A DNA stretch of 64,000 bases from Moraxella osloensis (GTDB lineage: Bacteria > Pseudomonadota > Gammaproteobacteria > Pseudomonadales > Moraxellaceae), in the NCBI RefSeq assembly GCF_001553955.1, contig NZ_CP014234.1, positions 744,001-808,000 on the forward strand. The letters run 5' to 3'. The notes under the pieces were generated by a model. That model was not told where the DNA came from. It searched no databases and saw nothing but the letters and a program-made list of their open reading frames with translations. Below, piece by piece: positions 23,642 to 33,645 of the stretch. The stretch's first letter is position 1, and the number at the start of each line of letters is the position of its first letter. The position numbers and the translations under genes are program-made.

Positions 23642-24566
23642 TACTACTTCACCTTCGACCTCTAGCGTTTCGGCTGCTAACACGCCTGCCCCTGTTATGA
23701 CAAAACAAGGCGGGCGTGGCTTTCAGCGTGCGACCCTGTTTGTGATTTGGGCATGGTTGATTATTTTTGCCCTGATTCCCAATATCTTGGTGATTGCCGC
23801 CAGTTTTTTGACCCGTGATGAAGATAAGTTTTTAACACTGCCTGTCACCATGGGCAACTATATTCGATTGATTGATCCGCTTTATTTAAAAGTGTTTTTG
23901 CATTCGCTGTCGATGGCAGGGATGACGACGATTATCTGTTTGCTGCTCGGTTATCCATTTGCCTACTTGGTCAGTAAAGCCGATAAAAAATGGCAGTCAT
24001 TATTGATGTTACTGCTCGTGATTCCGTTTTGGACCAACTCATTGGTGCGTCTGTATGCGGTGAAACTCATTATGGCGGCCAATGGTCTGCTCAGCACCCT
24101 GCTGATTAACCTTGGGCTTATCAACGAGCCACTGCAAATTTTATATACCCAAAAAGCGGTGATTGGCGGTTTGGTGTATTTGCTGTTTCCGTTTATGGTA
24201 CTGCCCCTGTATGCGGTATTTGTGGATTTGCGTGACGATTATATTTTGGCATCCAAAGATTTGGGCGCTAACAAGCTACAAACCTTTTGGCACGTGATTT
24301 TGCCGCTCACTACACCAGGGATTATTTCAGGGGTATTGCTGGTGCTGTTGCCTGCCATGGGCATGTTTTATGTGGCGGATATCTTGGGCGGTTCACGTAA
24401 CTTGCTGGTGGGCAATATCATCAAATCGCAGTTTTTGGATGCCCGTGACTGGCCATTTGGTGCCGCGGCGTCCGTGCTATTGACGCTTGCCATGGCATTG
24501 CTGATTATGGCGTATCGAGCCAGTAGTAAACGCATTGGCAAAACTGACTACAACGAAGTGGCATAA
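23634..24566 (+). CDS. potB: Spermidine/putrescine ABC transporter permease PotB
   Basis: This 310-residue inner-membrane permease has six predicted transmembrane segments. The EAA loop [20 protein letters not shown] contacts the ATPase. A 30-residue polar N-terminus precedes the first helix ([20 protein letters not shown]). ATG 23634 lies within the last codons of potA (overlap of eight bases); the further upstream frame start would add residues from inside potA and is rejected. It pairs with PotC to form the membrane channel. Confidence 0.93.
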   Translation: MNNTTSPSTSSVSAANTPAPVMTKQGGRGFQRATLFVIWAWLIIFALIPNILVIAASFLTRDEDKFLTLPVTMGNYIRLIDPLYLKVFLHSLSMAGMTTIICLLLGYPFAYLVSKADKKWQSLLMLLLVIPFWTNSLVRLYAVKLIMAANGLLSTLLINLGLINEPLQILYTQKAVIGGLVYLLFPFMVLPLYAVFVDLRDDYILASKDLGANKLQTFWHVILPLTTPGIISGVLLVLLPAMGMFYVADILGGSRNLLVGNIIKSQFLDARDWPFGAAASVLLTLAMALLIMAYRASSKRIGKTDYNEVA

Positions 24567-24576
24567 GGGGGACGCT

Positions 24577-25380
24577 ATGTCTAATACTATGAAATGGTTG
24601 TCTCGCCTGTATTTGACCATCGTATATCTGCTGATGTTCTCGCCGATTGCGGTGATGGTGATTTTCTCGTTTAATGCCTCAAAAGTCGGTTATCAGTGGG
24701 GCGGTTTTAGTACCCATTGGTACAGCGAGTTATTTAGTAATGCCGCGATGGTACAAGCTGCCATCAATTCGGTCATATTGGCGGTAGTGGCTGCGACGAT
24801 TTCTACTGCGATTGGCGGTTTGACGGCGTTAGCGTTACAGCGTTATGACTTTAAAGGTAAATCGATACTACAAAGCTTGCTATTTGTGCTGATGATGTCG
24901 CCTGAGATTGTCTTGGCGATTTCGCTATTGGCGTTATTTTTGATTGTGGGGATACAGCTGGGTTTTATGACGTTGCTAATTGCGCACATTACCTTTTGTC
25001 TGCCCTTTGTGGTGATTACGGTGACTGCACGTCTATCTAGCCTCGACACCCGCGTATTGGAAGCGGCGCGTGATTTGGGTGCCAATGAATTTACCATGAT
25101 TCGTACCGTGCTTGTACCGATTATTTTGCCTGCGATTTTGGCGGGCTGGGTGCTTGCCTTTACCCTATCACTTGATGATGTGGTGGTATCGACGTTCAAT
25201 ACAGGACCTGACTTTGAGATTTTACCCTTACAGATTTACTCGATGGTGCGTGTTGGGGTAAAACCTGAAGTCAATGCCGTTGGCACAATCTTGCTCGTAA
25301 TCTCGCTGCTGGGTCTGATTATCTCGCAGTTATTACTTGCCAAAAAGTCGATAAATCTACCATCGACCCAAAAACGTTAA
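24577..25380 (+). CDS. potC: Spermidine/putrescine ABC transporter permease PotC
   Basis: This 267-residue second permease of the polyamine importer has six membrane segments. Its EAA loop includes EAARDLGANEFTMIR. The start at 24577 has the strong ribosome binding site AAGGGGG and lies ten bases after the potB stop codon. The earlier in-frame ATG would add residues encoded within potB and is rejected. Confidence 0.93.
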   Translation: MSNTMKWLSRLYLTIVYLLMFSPIAVMVIFSFNASKVGYQWGGFSTHWYSELFSNAAMVQAAINSVILAVVAATISTAIGGLTALALQRYDFKGKSILQSLLFVLMMSPEIVLAISLLALFLIVGIQLGFMTLLIAHITFCLPFVVITVTARLSSLDTRVLEAARDLGANEFTMIRTVLVPIILPAILAGWVLAFTLSLDDVVVSTFNTGPDFEILPLQIYSMVRVGVKPEVNAVGTILLVISLLGLIISQLLLAKKSINLPSTQKR

Positions 25381-25390
25381 GGAGACTTAT

Positions 25391-26527
25391 ATGATATCTC
25401 GGATGCTCAATAGAAGACGTTTTTTAGGATATGGCTTGGGTGTTGGCAGCGCTGTTTTAACAGGGGGGCTGGCAAGTAATTTAACGGGTTGTCAAAAAGC
25501 GAGCGAAACCGCGACTAGCGCTGCCGCGCCTACTGCCAATCAAGGTAGCAAGGTCGTCAATGTCTATAACTGGACGGAATATATCTCTGACCAAGTGCTT
25601 AAAGATTTTACCGCAGAGACAGGTATTGACGTTATTTATAGCACCTTTGATTCTAACGAAGCCATGTATGCCAAACTCAAACTGATGAATGGCAGTGGTG
25701 AGTATGATGTGGCATTTCCGGGTACGGATTTTGTCGACAAAATGCGTAAAGAAGGGATGCTTGAGCCGCTTGACCATGCCAAATTAACCAATTTTGGCAA
25801 CCTGGGCAAAACCTTTATCAATGCCCCTTTTGACCCTGAAAACAAGTTTAGTATCCCCTATCTGTGGGGCTCATCAGGCATTGCCGTCAATACCAAACGC
25901 ATTGCTAAAGCAAGCTTGAGCAGCTGGAATGACTTATGGAAGCCAGAGTACAAGGGGCGTGTCATGCTGATGAATGACATCCGTGACGTGTTTACCATGA
26001 GTCTATTGACCCTTGGCTATAACGGCAGTACCAAAAACCCTGAAGCCATCAAACAGGCTTATGAAAAACTCACCAAGCTGATGCCAAACGTGCGTACCTT
26101 TAACTCAGATGCACCGCGCATGCCGTTTATGGAAGGGGAAACTTACTTGGGCTTGGCTTGGAATGGTGAAGTCATCATGGCGCAAGACCAAGGAATGCCA
26201 GAGCTCGACTTTGTCTATCCAAAAGAAGGCGCTATTATGTGGATGGATAACATGGTCATCCCCAAAAATGCCAAAAACAACGACAACGCCCATAAGTTTA
26301 TCGATTTTATCTTGCGACCCAAATACGCTGCCATGATTAGCGAAGAAATTGGCTACGGCTCGCCCAATGAGGCGGCAAAAAAAGAGATGCCACCTGAGCT
26401 TGCCAACAATCCGATTGTGTATCCGCCAGCTGATTTGCTAAAACATGCCATGTTCCGTGAAGACGTAGGCGATGAGATAATGGCGCTATATCAGCAGTAT
26501 TGGGATAGGCTCAAAGTGGATATGTAA
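25391..26527 (+). CDS. potD: Polyamine-binding protein (PotD/PotF family)
   Basis: This extracytoplasmic solute-binding protein delivers spermidine or putrescine to PotABC. The 378 residues have an unusual leader: a twin-arginine-like RRRFLGYGLG motif (residues 8-17) followed by a hydrophobic core and a lipobox LTGC (31-34). It looks like a Tat-exported lipoprotein. The mature part begins with VVNVYNWTEYIS, the classic PotD/PotF start, and ligand-contact regions such as AWNGEVIMAQ are present. AAGGAG precedes the ATG. It ends the pot operon at a bidirectional terminator. Ligand preference cannot be settled from sequence. Confidence 0.92.
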   Translation: MISRMLNRRRFLGYGLGVGSAVLTGGLASNLTGCQKASETATSAAAPTANQGSKVVNVYNWTEYISDQVLKDFTAETGIDVIYSTFDSNEAMYAKLKLMNGSGEYDVAFPGTDFVDKMRKEGMLEPLDHAKLTNFGNLGKTFINAPFDPENKFSIPYLWGSSGIAVNTKRIAKASLSSWNDLWKPEYKGRVMLMNDIRDVFTMSLLTLGYNGSTKNPEAIKQAYEKLTKLMPNVRTFNSDAPRMPFMEGETYLGLAWNGEVIMAQDQGMPELDFVYPKEGAIMWMDNMVIPKNAKNNDNAHKFIDFILRPKYAAMISEEIGYGSPNEAAKKEMPPELANNPIVYPPADLLKHAMFREDVGDEIMALYQQYWDRLKVDM

Positions 26528-26572
26528 CTGTTAAACTAGCGGTTATTAAAACATCCATAAAAAAACAACTAT

Positions 26573-26608
26573 AAAAAAAAGCGGGCTTAATCATAAGCCC
26601 GCTTTTTT
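26573..26608. terminator. Bidirectional terminator between potD and gor
   Basis: A nine-pair stem gcgggctta/taagcccgc is flanked by A8 and T6 between convergent genes. Confidence 0.88.
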
Positions 26609-26623
26609 ACCCTAAAAATCTGC

Positions 26624-27994
26624 TTAGCGCATGGTGACAAACTCTTCTGAGCCAGTCGGATGAATCGCCACCGTGTTATCAAAGTCACGTTTGGTTGCGC
26701 CCATCTTGATAGCAACAGCAAAACCTTGAATCATCTCATCGACGCCAAAACCTACACCATGCAAGCCCACCACTTTTTCTTCCTCACCCACACAAATCAG
26801 CTTCATGTGACACGGCTCACGGTGCTTGGTCACTGCACTATACATCGGGGTAAAACTGGATTTATAGACTTTAACCGCATTGATGCCATAGTCTTTGACC
26901 GCCTCTTCTTCACTTAGCCCTATAGTACCAATCGGTGGATGGCTAAAAATCACGCTCGGCACTAGGTTATAGTCCAAATGCTCATTGGGTTTGTTGTTAA
27001 ACAAGCGCTCAGATAGTCTGCGACCTGCTGCCACCGCCACTGGGGTCAATTGAATACCATTTTCGATGATGTCGCCGACGGCATAGATACCTTCGACATT
27101 GGTATTTTGATAGGCATCGACTTTAACAAAGCCTTGCTCATTGACTTCAACGCCCGCTTTATCAAGATTGATGCTATCGGTTGCAGGTGCGCGACCCGTT
27201 GCCCAAATCAAACAATCCACCGTCAAGGTCTCATTGTTTGACAATTCAATGCTCAATGAGCCATCTTGGTTTTTGCGTACTTGTTGTGGTAGCACTCCAT
27301 AATGAAATTCAATGCCATCATCGTGCATGATATGAGTGAGCGTGGTGACAATGTCGGCATCAAAGTTTTTGAGCACCCGCTTGCTACGCACAATCAGATG
27401 GGTTTTTGAGCCCAGTGCGTTCATCACCCCTGCAATCTCAACGCCGATATAGCCTGAACCGACAATCGCTACCCGTGGTGGTAATTCGGTCAAGTCAAAA
27501 AAACCGTCCGAGTCAATACCCAACTCTGCCCCTTCAATCGCGGGGCGAACAGGTCGACCGCCCATCGCTAGCAAAATATGGTCAGCGGTAATGGTCTCTA
27601 CCGTGCCGTCATTTTTATATACCTCAACGGTATGTTTATCGGCAAATTTGGCAAAACCATGAATCACATCGACTTGGTTATTTTTAAGACTATTGTTGTA
27701 CGACTGATGAATACGGCTGATATAAGCTTGGCGACTTTGTACCAATTTGGCAAAATCAAATTGTTTAACATCCAAATCAAAGCCATAGTCAGGCGCATAA
27801 TGATTTATCGCTGCTGCCATATTGGCGCCATACCACATCACTTTTTTGGGCACACAGCCCACATTGACGCAAGTACCGCCTAGCTGCTTGGCTTCAATCA
27901 AGGCACATTTTTTACCATAGCTGGCAGCACGGTTGATGGATGCAATGCCCCCTGACCCACCACCAATCGCGATATAATCATAATGTTTGCTCAT
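26624..27994 (-). CDS. gor: Glutathione reductase
   Basis: This 456-residue flavoprotein reduces glutathione disulfide with NADPH. The FAD-binding GGGSGGIA motif (about 12-19) is followed by the redox-active disulfide [13 protein letters not shown]. The NAD(P) motif is [13 protein letters not shown], with HLIVRSKR downstream, where the Arg residues favour NADPH. The C-terminal dimer interface ends with [12 protein letters not shown], containing the catalytic His-Glu. It is monocistronic and 133 bp downstream of mcrC. It serves the same thiol pool as GloA. Confidence 0.94.
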   Translation of the reverse strand: MSKHYDYIAIGGGSGGIASINRAASYGKKCALIEAKQLGGTCVNVGCVPKKVMWYGANMAAAINHYAPDYGFDLDVKQFDFAKLVQSRQAYISRIHQSYNNSLKNNQVDVIHGFAKFADKHTVEVYKNDGTVETITADHILLAMGGRPVRPAIEGAELGIDSDGFFDLTELPPRVAIVGSGYIGVEIAGVMNALGSKTHLIVRSKRVLKNFDADIVTTLTHIMHDDGIEFHYGVLPQQVRKNQDGSLSIELSNNETLTVDCLIWATGRAPATDSINLDKAGVEVNEQGFVKVDAYQNTNVEGIYAVGDIIENGIQLTPVAVAAGRRLSERLFNNKPNEHLDYNLVPSVIFSHPPIGTIGLSEEEAVKDYGINAVKVYKSSFTPMYSAVTKHREPCHMKLICVGEEEKVVGLHGVGFGVDEMIQGFAVAIKMGATKRDFDNTVAIHPTGSEEFVTMR

Positions 27995-28127
27995 AATTCT
28001 TCCTGTTTTTTGGTCATTTTCAAAGTTACATGTGGTTATTTTACCAAGTTTTGGCGGCTAGAAAAGTTGTTAATTCTCACCTTTCTCATTGATAAAATAA
28101 AACAAATTAGCTTTTTTTTGAATAATT

Positions 28128-29366
28128 TTAATGAAAAAGGTTTAAACACCCTTGCCTCACAGCAAAAGGTATCAGATAAAATCGGGTTTTTTTGGGTTGA
28201 CAAAATTCAATCGGCTGTGCCAGCAATTGCGTGCCTAGCGTTGGCACAATCAGCCAGGCTTCGTCGGCATCAAATTCACTGGCGTAGGTAAGTAGTTGGT
28301 ACATGTCTGCCAAGCTTATGTCGTTAAAAGTAGCCGTTTTTTTCCATTTTACATCGGCGATAATGAGTTTATCGGCAGACTTTAGCCAAATATCGGGTTT
28401 GATGGTTAACCCTTGCTGCACGGTCAATGGCTGTCTTTTTTGCTCAACTAGCTCAAAATTCTGCGCGGCAAATTGTTGTTGGATTTTCCTGCCCACCCAT
28501 TTTTCAAAGGCAAATGGCATATTCACCAGCCAAGTTGGGGTCAAAAACTGCCCTTGGCTACTCGCTTGTTGTAGCGTCAGCAGCGCGTAACAAAAGCTGA
28601 TAAAATTATAATTACGCTGGGCAGTCAGACTGGGCAACGCGGTCAATTCTTGCAGCGCTTGAGACAATAAGGTGTCGTATAAGTCTCTGGCAACGCTACC
28701 CACTGCCTGCCACTGCGGCAGTAATGGGCTCGACAATGGGCTGCTAGCCATGCTGCCAATCACACGCTCGATGGTGGTTTTCACCAAGCAATTGCCAGCG
28801 GTATCCATCACAAAATTTTCACTCTGATGATAAAACTTATGTGGCTGGTGGCAGTTATGCTGCAATTGCTCTTTGATGAGTAATTTACCCTGCAGATAGG
28901 GCTGATTTTGCTCAAATTGCTGATATTGCTGATTGGGCACATACTGCGCAAATCCCTGCCAAAAATACGCTTGCAGCCACTCGCTAAGCGATAGCGAATG
29001 ATTGATTGGTGGAGGATTGGGGGCTGGAGGATTAATGAGTCGTTGATTGGCTAGATTGGCTAACGATTTGGGCAATAAGGCTTGCCACACTGCTTTCAGC
29101 ATCTGTTGCACCCATTGACGGGTTTGGGCAACTTCATCGGCATGGGTGATTTGGGCTTGTGCAAGTTTTGGCAAAATCTCAACTTGCCCGCCACTGGGCA
29201 ACCCAATCACACCGATATAGTGGCGCACTTTGAGTTGCCACTGCTGCTGTTTACGCTCGATGCGAAACACGTCAAAATTTTGCTCGATAAGCCAGTCAAA
29301 ATCTTGCCCATCGTCAAAATCTGCCGCGGTCAGGTAACTATGTTCAAACGTGATGATGGTTTTCAT
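28128..29366 (-). CDS. mcrC: McrC-like nuclease subunit of a McrBC-type restriction system
   Basis: McrC supplies the nuclease for McrB, the partner that recognises modified cytosine. The N-terminal half is the typical McrC beta-rich region (VRHYIGVIGLPSGGQVEILPK). The C-terminal half is a PD-(D/E)XK nuclease: KPDIWLK with the distal Asp, then IADVKWKK with D-x-K (about residues 333-355). The 412 residues are usual. The ATG overlaps the mcrB stop by four bases (ATGA), so the two are translationally coupled. No methylase gene lies next to the pair, as expected for a type IV system. Confidence 0.88.
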   Translation of the reverse strand: MKTIITFEHSYLTAADFDDGQDFDWLIEQNFDVFRIERKQQQWQLKVRHYIGVIGLPSGGQVEILPKLAQAQITHADEVAQTRQWVQQMLKAVWQALLPKSLANLANQRLINPPAPNPPPINHSLSLSEWLQAYFWQGFAQYVPNQQYQQFEQNQPYLQGKLLIKEQLQHNCHQPHKFYHQSENFVMDTAGNCLVKTTIERVIGSMASSPLSSPLLPQWQAVGSVARDLYDTLLSQALQELTALPSLTAQRNYNFISFCYALLTLQQASSQGQFLTPTWLVNMPFAFEKWVGRKIQQQFAAQNFELVEQKRQPLTVQQGLTIKPDIWLKSADKLIIADVKWKKTATFNDISLADMYQLLTYASEFDADEAWLIVPTLGTQLLAQPIEFCQPKKTRFYLIPFAVRQGCLNLFH

Positions 29367-30658
29367 TGGGCGCTTTGATAGATTGCAAGATAGCTATTTG
29401 GGTCATCAAGCGCCGGGGTATGGATATCAAAACCCGCTTGCTGCGCCATAAATCCAGTTGCTTTTTTGTTATCAACTAGCCTAATAAAGCGTTGCCCAAA
29501 GATTGCTTGCAGGATTTGTCCATGGTGCTGGCAGGCTTGGGCAACTTGGGGGATGATGGATTGGCTAAACGCAGCGCTTAACGCGTGCAGCGAATCAATA
29601 CCCCACAAAAAACTATGCCCTAACTGGCTGTCTTTTGCCAAATTTTGCGAGATTCTTTCATTGAGTGCAGTCAACAATTTGGCTAAATCAATCTCCATCC
29701 CATTTGCCATCACTTTACCCAATAACTGTGGCTGTGGTTGATATTCAATAAATTCAAAACGGCGGCGAAATGCCATATCGAGCGGCGCCAATGAATGATC
29801 TTGGCTGTTCATGGTGGCGTAGATATCGACATTGCTAGGCACACTAAACGGCTGACGCGAATACGCCAAATTCACCGACAGGCTATCTGTCTGTCCTGCA
29901 CGTTTACTCGGTTCAATCAAACTCATCAACTCCCCAAACACGCGGGCGACATTGGCGCGGTTGATTTCATCAATCAACATGGCATAACGGTGGCTAGGGT
30001 CATGTTTGGCTTGTTGACACAGTCTAAGAAATGCCCCTGACTCAACGCGATAGCTCATCTGCCCATTATCCGCGATGTGAGGACGAATCCCTTCGACAAA
30101 TTCTTCATACCCATACGCTTGATGAAAACTGACAAAACTAAAGCGTTCTAGCTTTGGCTGTAAATAGTTGGGCTGAAACTGGCTGTGAATTGCCGCTTGG
30201 TAATCATCGAGTTTGTTTTGCAAGTCTGTTAATAACGGTAAGCTGTCTGCTAATAAAAACCAATTACTGCTATCGTCTTTATCAAAATACGATTGGCTAG
30301 CCCTTCGATGATATTTGACACGAACTGAGTTCTTATCACTGTACATCATCAATGTGCCCCAAGCCGTTTGATTTAAATTTTCTTTTCTATCTTTTAAACT
30401 CGCTTTCGCTAAAAAAATAGCCGATTGCACCAATTCAGGTACTTTTAGCAAACTTTTACCTTTTTGTTTTTCATCCAACAACACCAAACAAATCACTTCC
30501 CGCCAGCTTAACGGCTCGACCAGATTTTTGAGTAAATCGTCTTGTGTGGCGGTAGGCAAAAACTCGGTATATTGTTTGGCGATTTGTTGCAGTTGGTAGG
30601 TCTTGCCTGTCCCTGCTACGCCCGTATAGATAATATTTTTTGCTAGCTCACGAATCAT
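29363..30658 (-). CDS. mcrB: McrB-like AAA+ GTPase/ATPase of a McrBC-type system
   Basis: This 431-residue AAA+ protein has Walker A GVAGTGKT at residues 13-20, almost at the N-terminus. The McrB family block FVSFHQAYGYEEFVEGIRP is at 175-193, Walker B IDEINRANVARVFGEL at about 229-244 and the nucleotide-sensing MNSQDHSLAPLD at 283-294. E. coli McrB carries a 160-residue DNA-binding domain before the AAA+ module; that is missing here. Instead about 100 residues (45-145, helical then beta-rich) are inserted after Walker A. This insert may carry recognition, an inference. It drives McrC translocation and cleavage of modified phage DNA in the cytoplasm. Confidence 0.88.
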   Translation of the reverse strand: MIRELAKNIIYTGVAGTGKTYQLQQIAKQYTEFLPTATQDDLLKNLVEPLSWREVICLVLLDEKQKGKSLLKVPELVQSAIFLAKASLKDRKENLNQTAWGTLMMYSDKNSVRVKYHRRASQSYFDKDDSSNWFLLADSLPLLTDLQNKLDDYQAAIHSQFQPNYLQPKLERFSFVSFHQAYGYEEFVEGIRPHIADNGQMSYRVESGAFLRLCQQAKHDPSHRYAMLIDEINRANVARVFGELMSLIEPSKRAGQTDSLSVNLAYSRQPFSVPSNVDIYATMNSQDHSLAPLDMAFRRRFEFIEYQPQPQLLGKVMANGMEIDLAKLLTALNERISQNLAKDSQLGHSFLWGIDSLHALSAAFSQSIIPQVAQACQHHGQILQAIFGQRFIRLVDNKKATGFMAQQAGFDIHTPALDDPNSYLAIYQSAQ

Positions 30659-30869
30659 GGTTACCCTTTAATTTTTAATGTCTATCTTGTGGTGGCTTAT
30701 TATGGATAAGCTGACGAAATTTATCAAATCAGCGATTAATAACCAAATTTTTGCATCACCTTAACTATTTTTATCAAGTTTTTGATAAATTATGATTTAT
30801 AATTCATTCCAATATTTTATGTATCTTAATTTTCGCTTAAACTTTTATTATATAAGGAGGGCAGACATC

Positions 30870-32216
30870 ATGACAACCGCTTCAACCGCGCACCCTGATC
30901 ATCAGCATATCGCGCTACGCAATGACCCAAAAAAGGTCGCCGTGGCATCCATGATTGGTACGGCTATTGAGTTTTATGATTATTATATTTATGCCGCTGC
31001 GGCGGTATTGATTTTTAATACCCAGTTTTTTGATAAAACCGATGAAAAAGCGGCGATGCTTTACTCGCTTTCGACGTTGGCATTGGCGTTTATTGCCCGT
31101 CCTTTCGGTTCAGCGTTATTTGGTCACTTTGGTGATAAACTTGGTCGTAAAAAAACCTTGGTGGCCTCTCTGCTCACCATGGGTTTATCAACCGTAGCGA
31201 TTGGTTTGCTACCGACTTATGCCCAAGTAGGCGTCATTGCCCCATTGTTGTTATGTTTACTTCGTGTGGGTCAAGGGATTGGGCTTGGCGGTGAATGGGG
31301 CGGTGCTGCCTTGGTCGCCACCGAAAATGCGCCAGCAGGCAAACGTGCTTGGTATGGTACTTTCCCGCAGTTAGGCGCGCCGATTGGGTTATTTTTAGCC
31401 AACTTAGTGTTCTTTTTACTCAGTTATTTTTTAGGAAAAGATGCCTTGGTCGAGTGGGCATGGCGCATCCCGTTTCTTATTTCAATCGTGCTGGTGGGTG
31501 TGGGTCTTTGGGTACGTTTAAGCCTGCATGAAAGCCATGTATTCCTTACCGCTGAAGCCGAAGGCAAAAAAGTTAATGCCCCTGTGTCAAAAGTCATTAC
31601 CCAATATTGGCGTCCGCTGGTGCAAGGCACATTTTTGATGTCAATGACTTATGTGATTTTTTATATCATGACTGCCTTCGTACAAGCCTATTCAAAAAGC
31701 CCGGCAAAATTATCTTCTTTTGGCTTCCCAACAGGGTTAGGTATTGCCCCAAATACCTTTACTGGCTTTTTATTGGTGGCTGCGATTGTGTTTGGTATTT
31801 TTACCAGTATCTCAGGGATTGGCGCTGACAAAATCGGTCGTAAAAAATGGCTGATTGGCGTGACTATATTATGTATGGTGTTTGCCTGCTTTATGCCAAT
31901 GCTGCTCAGCAATGGTACACCAACGACTGTATTTATTTTCCTCATTTTGGGCATGGCATGTATGGGTATGTCATTTGGTCCAATGGCGGCGCTATTACCA
32001 GAGCTGTTCCCCACTGAAGTACGGTATTCAGGTGCGTCACTGGCTTACAATCTAGCGGCGATTGTGGGTGCATCGATTCCTGCGATTTATGCCATCAAAA
32101 TCAATGAGCAATATGGCATGAAAGGTGTGGCTATATATATTGTTATTAATGGTTTGATTTCTCTCATTGCGTTATTCTCAATTAAAGAAACCAAAAATAT
32201 CGATTTGATGGATTAA
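30870..32216 (+). CDS. MFS transporter, metabolite:H+ symporter (MHS) family
   Basis: This 448-residue inner-membrane protein has 12 predicted segments and the MHS signatures: FYDYYIYAAAAVL in helix 1, the loop GDKLGRKKTL between helices 2 and 3, and GLGGEWGGAALVATENAP in the fourth-fifth segment. Relatives include ProP, ShiA, KgtP and the YdfJ/YhjE group; the substrate cannot be told. AAGGAGG ten bases before ATG 30870 decides the start; an upstream in-frame codon at 30792 adds an unlikely 26 residues. It is monocistronic, divergent from mcrB, and has a terminator downstream. Confidence 0.9.
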   Translation: MTTASTAHPDHQHIALRNDPKKVAVASMIGTAIEFYDYYIYAAAAVLIFNTQFFDKTDEKAAMLYSLSTLALAFIARPFGSALFGHFGDKLGRKKTLVASLLTMGLSTVAIGLLPTYAQVGVIAPLLLCLLRVGQGIGLGGEWGGAALVATENAPAGKRAWYGTFPQLGAPIGLFLANLVFFLLSYFLGKDALVEWAWRIPFLISIVLVGVGLWVRLSLHESHVFLTAEAEGKKVNAPVSKVITQYWRPLVQGTFLMSMTYVIFYIMTAFVQAYSKSPAKLSSFGFPTGLGIAPNTFTGFLLVAAIVFGIFTSISGIGADKIGRKKWLIGVTILCMVFACFMPMLLSNGTPTTVFIFLILGMACMGMSFGPMAALLPELFPTEVRYSGASLAYNLAAIVGASIPAIYAIKINEQYGMKGVAIYIVINGLISLIALFSIKETKNIDLMD

Positions 32217-32265
32217 AACATAGATTAGAAGATAGACTAAAATACAGACTAAAAACTGATACCTA

Positions 32266-32296
32266 AAAAACGCTGGCAAATGCTGGCGTTTTTTTT
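32266..32296 (+). terminator. Terminator after the MFS gene
   Basis: An eight-pair stem (cgctggca/tgctggcg with two G-T wobbles) lies between an A run and eight T. Confidence 0.75.
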
Positions 32297-32341
32297 GCCC
32301 AAGGCGGTTATAATAAAATTTTTAATACCATGAGACCTAGG

Positions 32342-32908
32342 ATGAAAGCCTATAACCGCTGTGAATGGTGCGGCACAGACCCACTTTATCAAGCTTACCA
32401 CGACAATGAATGGGGAAAGCCCAGTTATGATGACCGTCATCTATTTGCCATGTTGTGTTTAGAAGGCATGCAAGCGGGACTCAGCTGGATTACCATCCTC
32501 AAAAAACGCGAGCGTTATTACCAAGTATTTGCTGATTTTGACCCTGCAATTATCGCGCAGTTTGATGATGACATGGTCGATAGTCTCATGACCGATGCAG
32601 GCATTATTCGCCACCGCGGTAAAATCAAAGCCATCATCAACAATGCCAAATGCTATCTAAAAATCACCCAAACGCAATCTTTTAGCGATTACCTTTGGGA
32701 CTTGTCGCCCAGTGGCTTGGCAAAAATGCCGCAAGATAACCACCCAAAAACCTTTGCTGATATCCCCACCAACACTGAATGTTCAGATAACATGTCAAAG
32801 GCGCTTAAAAAAGACGGGTTTAAATTTGTGGGCTCGACGATTTGCTATGCGTTTATGCAAGCAGTCGGCATGGTGAATGACCATGTAGCGGCGTGTGATT
32901 TTCGCTAA
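32342..32908 (+). CDS. tag: DNA-3-methyladenine glycosylase I
   Basis: Tag removes 3-methyladenine from alkylated DNA. The family start RCEWCGTDPLYQAYHDNEWG carries the zinc-binding Cys and the catalytic-pocket Glu. The LCLEGMQAGLSWITILKKRE segment is the helix-hairpin region, and the C-terminal GSTICYAFMQAVGMVNDH holds further zinc ligands. From ATG 32342 there are 188 residues. Another in-frame ATG lies four codons upstream (32330). The later one was taken because GAG lies seven bases before it and it fits the family start better; the choice is not firm. Confidence 0.93.
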   Translation: MKAYNRCEWCGTDPLYQAYHDNEWGKPSYDDRHLFAMLCLEGMQAGLSWITILKKRERYYQVFADFDPAIIAQFDDDMVDSLMTDAGIIRHRGKIKAIINNAKCYLKITQTQSFSDYLWDLSPSGLAKMPQDNHPKTFADIPTNTECSDNMSKALKKDGFKFVGSTICYAFMQAVGMVNDHVAACDFR

Positions 32909-32966
32909 GCAGGTTTAATAGTCGACAGCGGACAACATATTTCTCGATGCCACAGATTTCTCGATG

Positions 32967-33545
32967 CTAAAGCACCCAAAATAGGCTAAAACTAATCAAA
33001 ATCAATACCAGTAAAATGCTTTGAACCACTAAAAAATGCTGATGCACTTTGAGCAATCCGCGCAGACTGACCCCATAATGACTGACATTTTTGAGAGAAT
33101 AGCTTTGAAAATCCACCAAGCTACGGCGATGATATTGTGACCGCATGACCTCAACAAACTTATCAGCCGCCGCCGCTGTTGACCCAGCTGACAACATAGG
33201 TAAAAACGCATTGATAACATCTTCATGCGTTTCTGGGTTATTGATATTGACCATCAACATTTGCCAATCTTGAAACAGCCGTTGTTCGATCACCCCTTTA
33301 GACTTGAGCGTGACATCGCGGTTGCGCCCATCACGCTGAATGTTACCAAATAATTGCTCAATCGCTGATTTTTCGCCTTCAATGTACTGAAAAAAATAGC
33401 CATTACCAAAGCACAAAAAACCGGTAATTTGATGGACAAGGTTCTCACGCTGTGCCACCGTCATGATATCAGACAGCGTTCTAGGGGTTACGCCAGCTTT
33501 CAACGTCATGCGGCTCACATAAGTTACATAATGAATTTGCCCCAA
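32967..33545 (-). CDS. BLUF-domain blue-light photoreceptor with a C-terminal membrane segment
   Basis: Residues 3-95 form a BLUF domain, which binds FAD and senses blue light. The key residues are visible: Tyr9 in VTYVSR, Asn35 in QREN, Gln53 in YFFQYIEGE and Trp94 in FQDWQM. After a helical linker (about 105-165) the protein ends in a hydrophobic stretch (about 171-192, VVQSILLVLILISFSLFW) that looks like a single tail-anchoring helix with almost nothing after it. No effector domain (EAL, cyclase) is fused, so this is a short BLUF. The start is TTG with GAGGTG upstream; no ATG fits. It is monocistronic. Family members in Acinetobacter regulate motility and virulence by binding regulators; that role is not shown here. 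Confidence 0.88.
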   Translation of the reverse strand: MGQIHYVTYVSRMTLKAGVTPRTLSDIMTVAQRENLVHQITGFLCFGNGYFFQYIEGEKSAIEQLFGNIQRDGRNRDVTLKSKGVIEQRLFQDWQMLMVNINNPETHEDVINAFLPMLSAGSTAAAADKFVEVMRSQYHRRSLVDFQSYSLKNVSHYGVSLRGLLKVHQHFLVVQSILLVLILISFSLFWVL

Positions 33546-33645
33546 GCAGCACCTCAGTCTTTATCGTTGTACAATTTTTGTTTAGCGCAATTTTAACAAT
33601 TTCTTACATAATAATCCATCCATTAAATCAAGAATATTAACTTAC

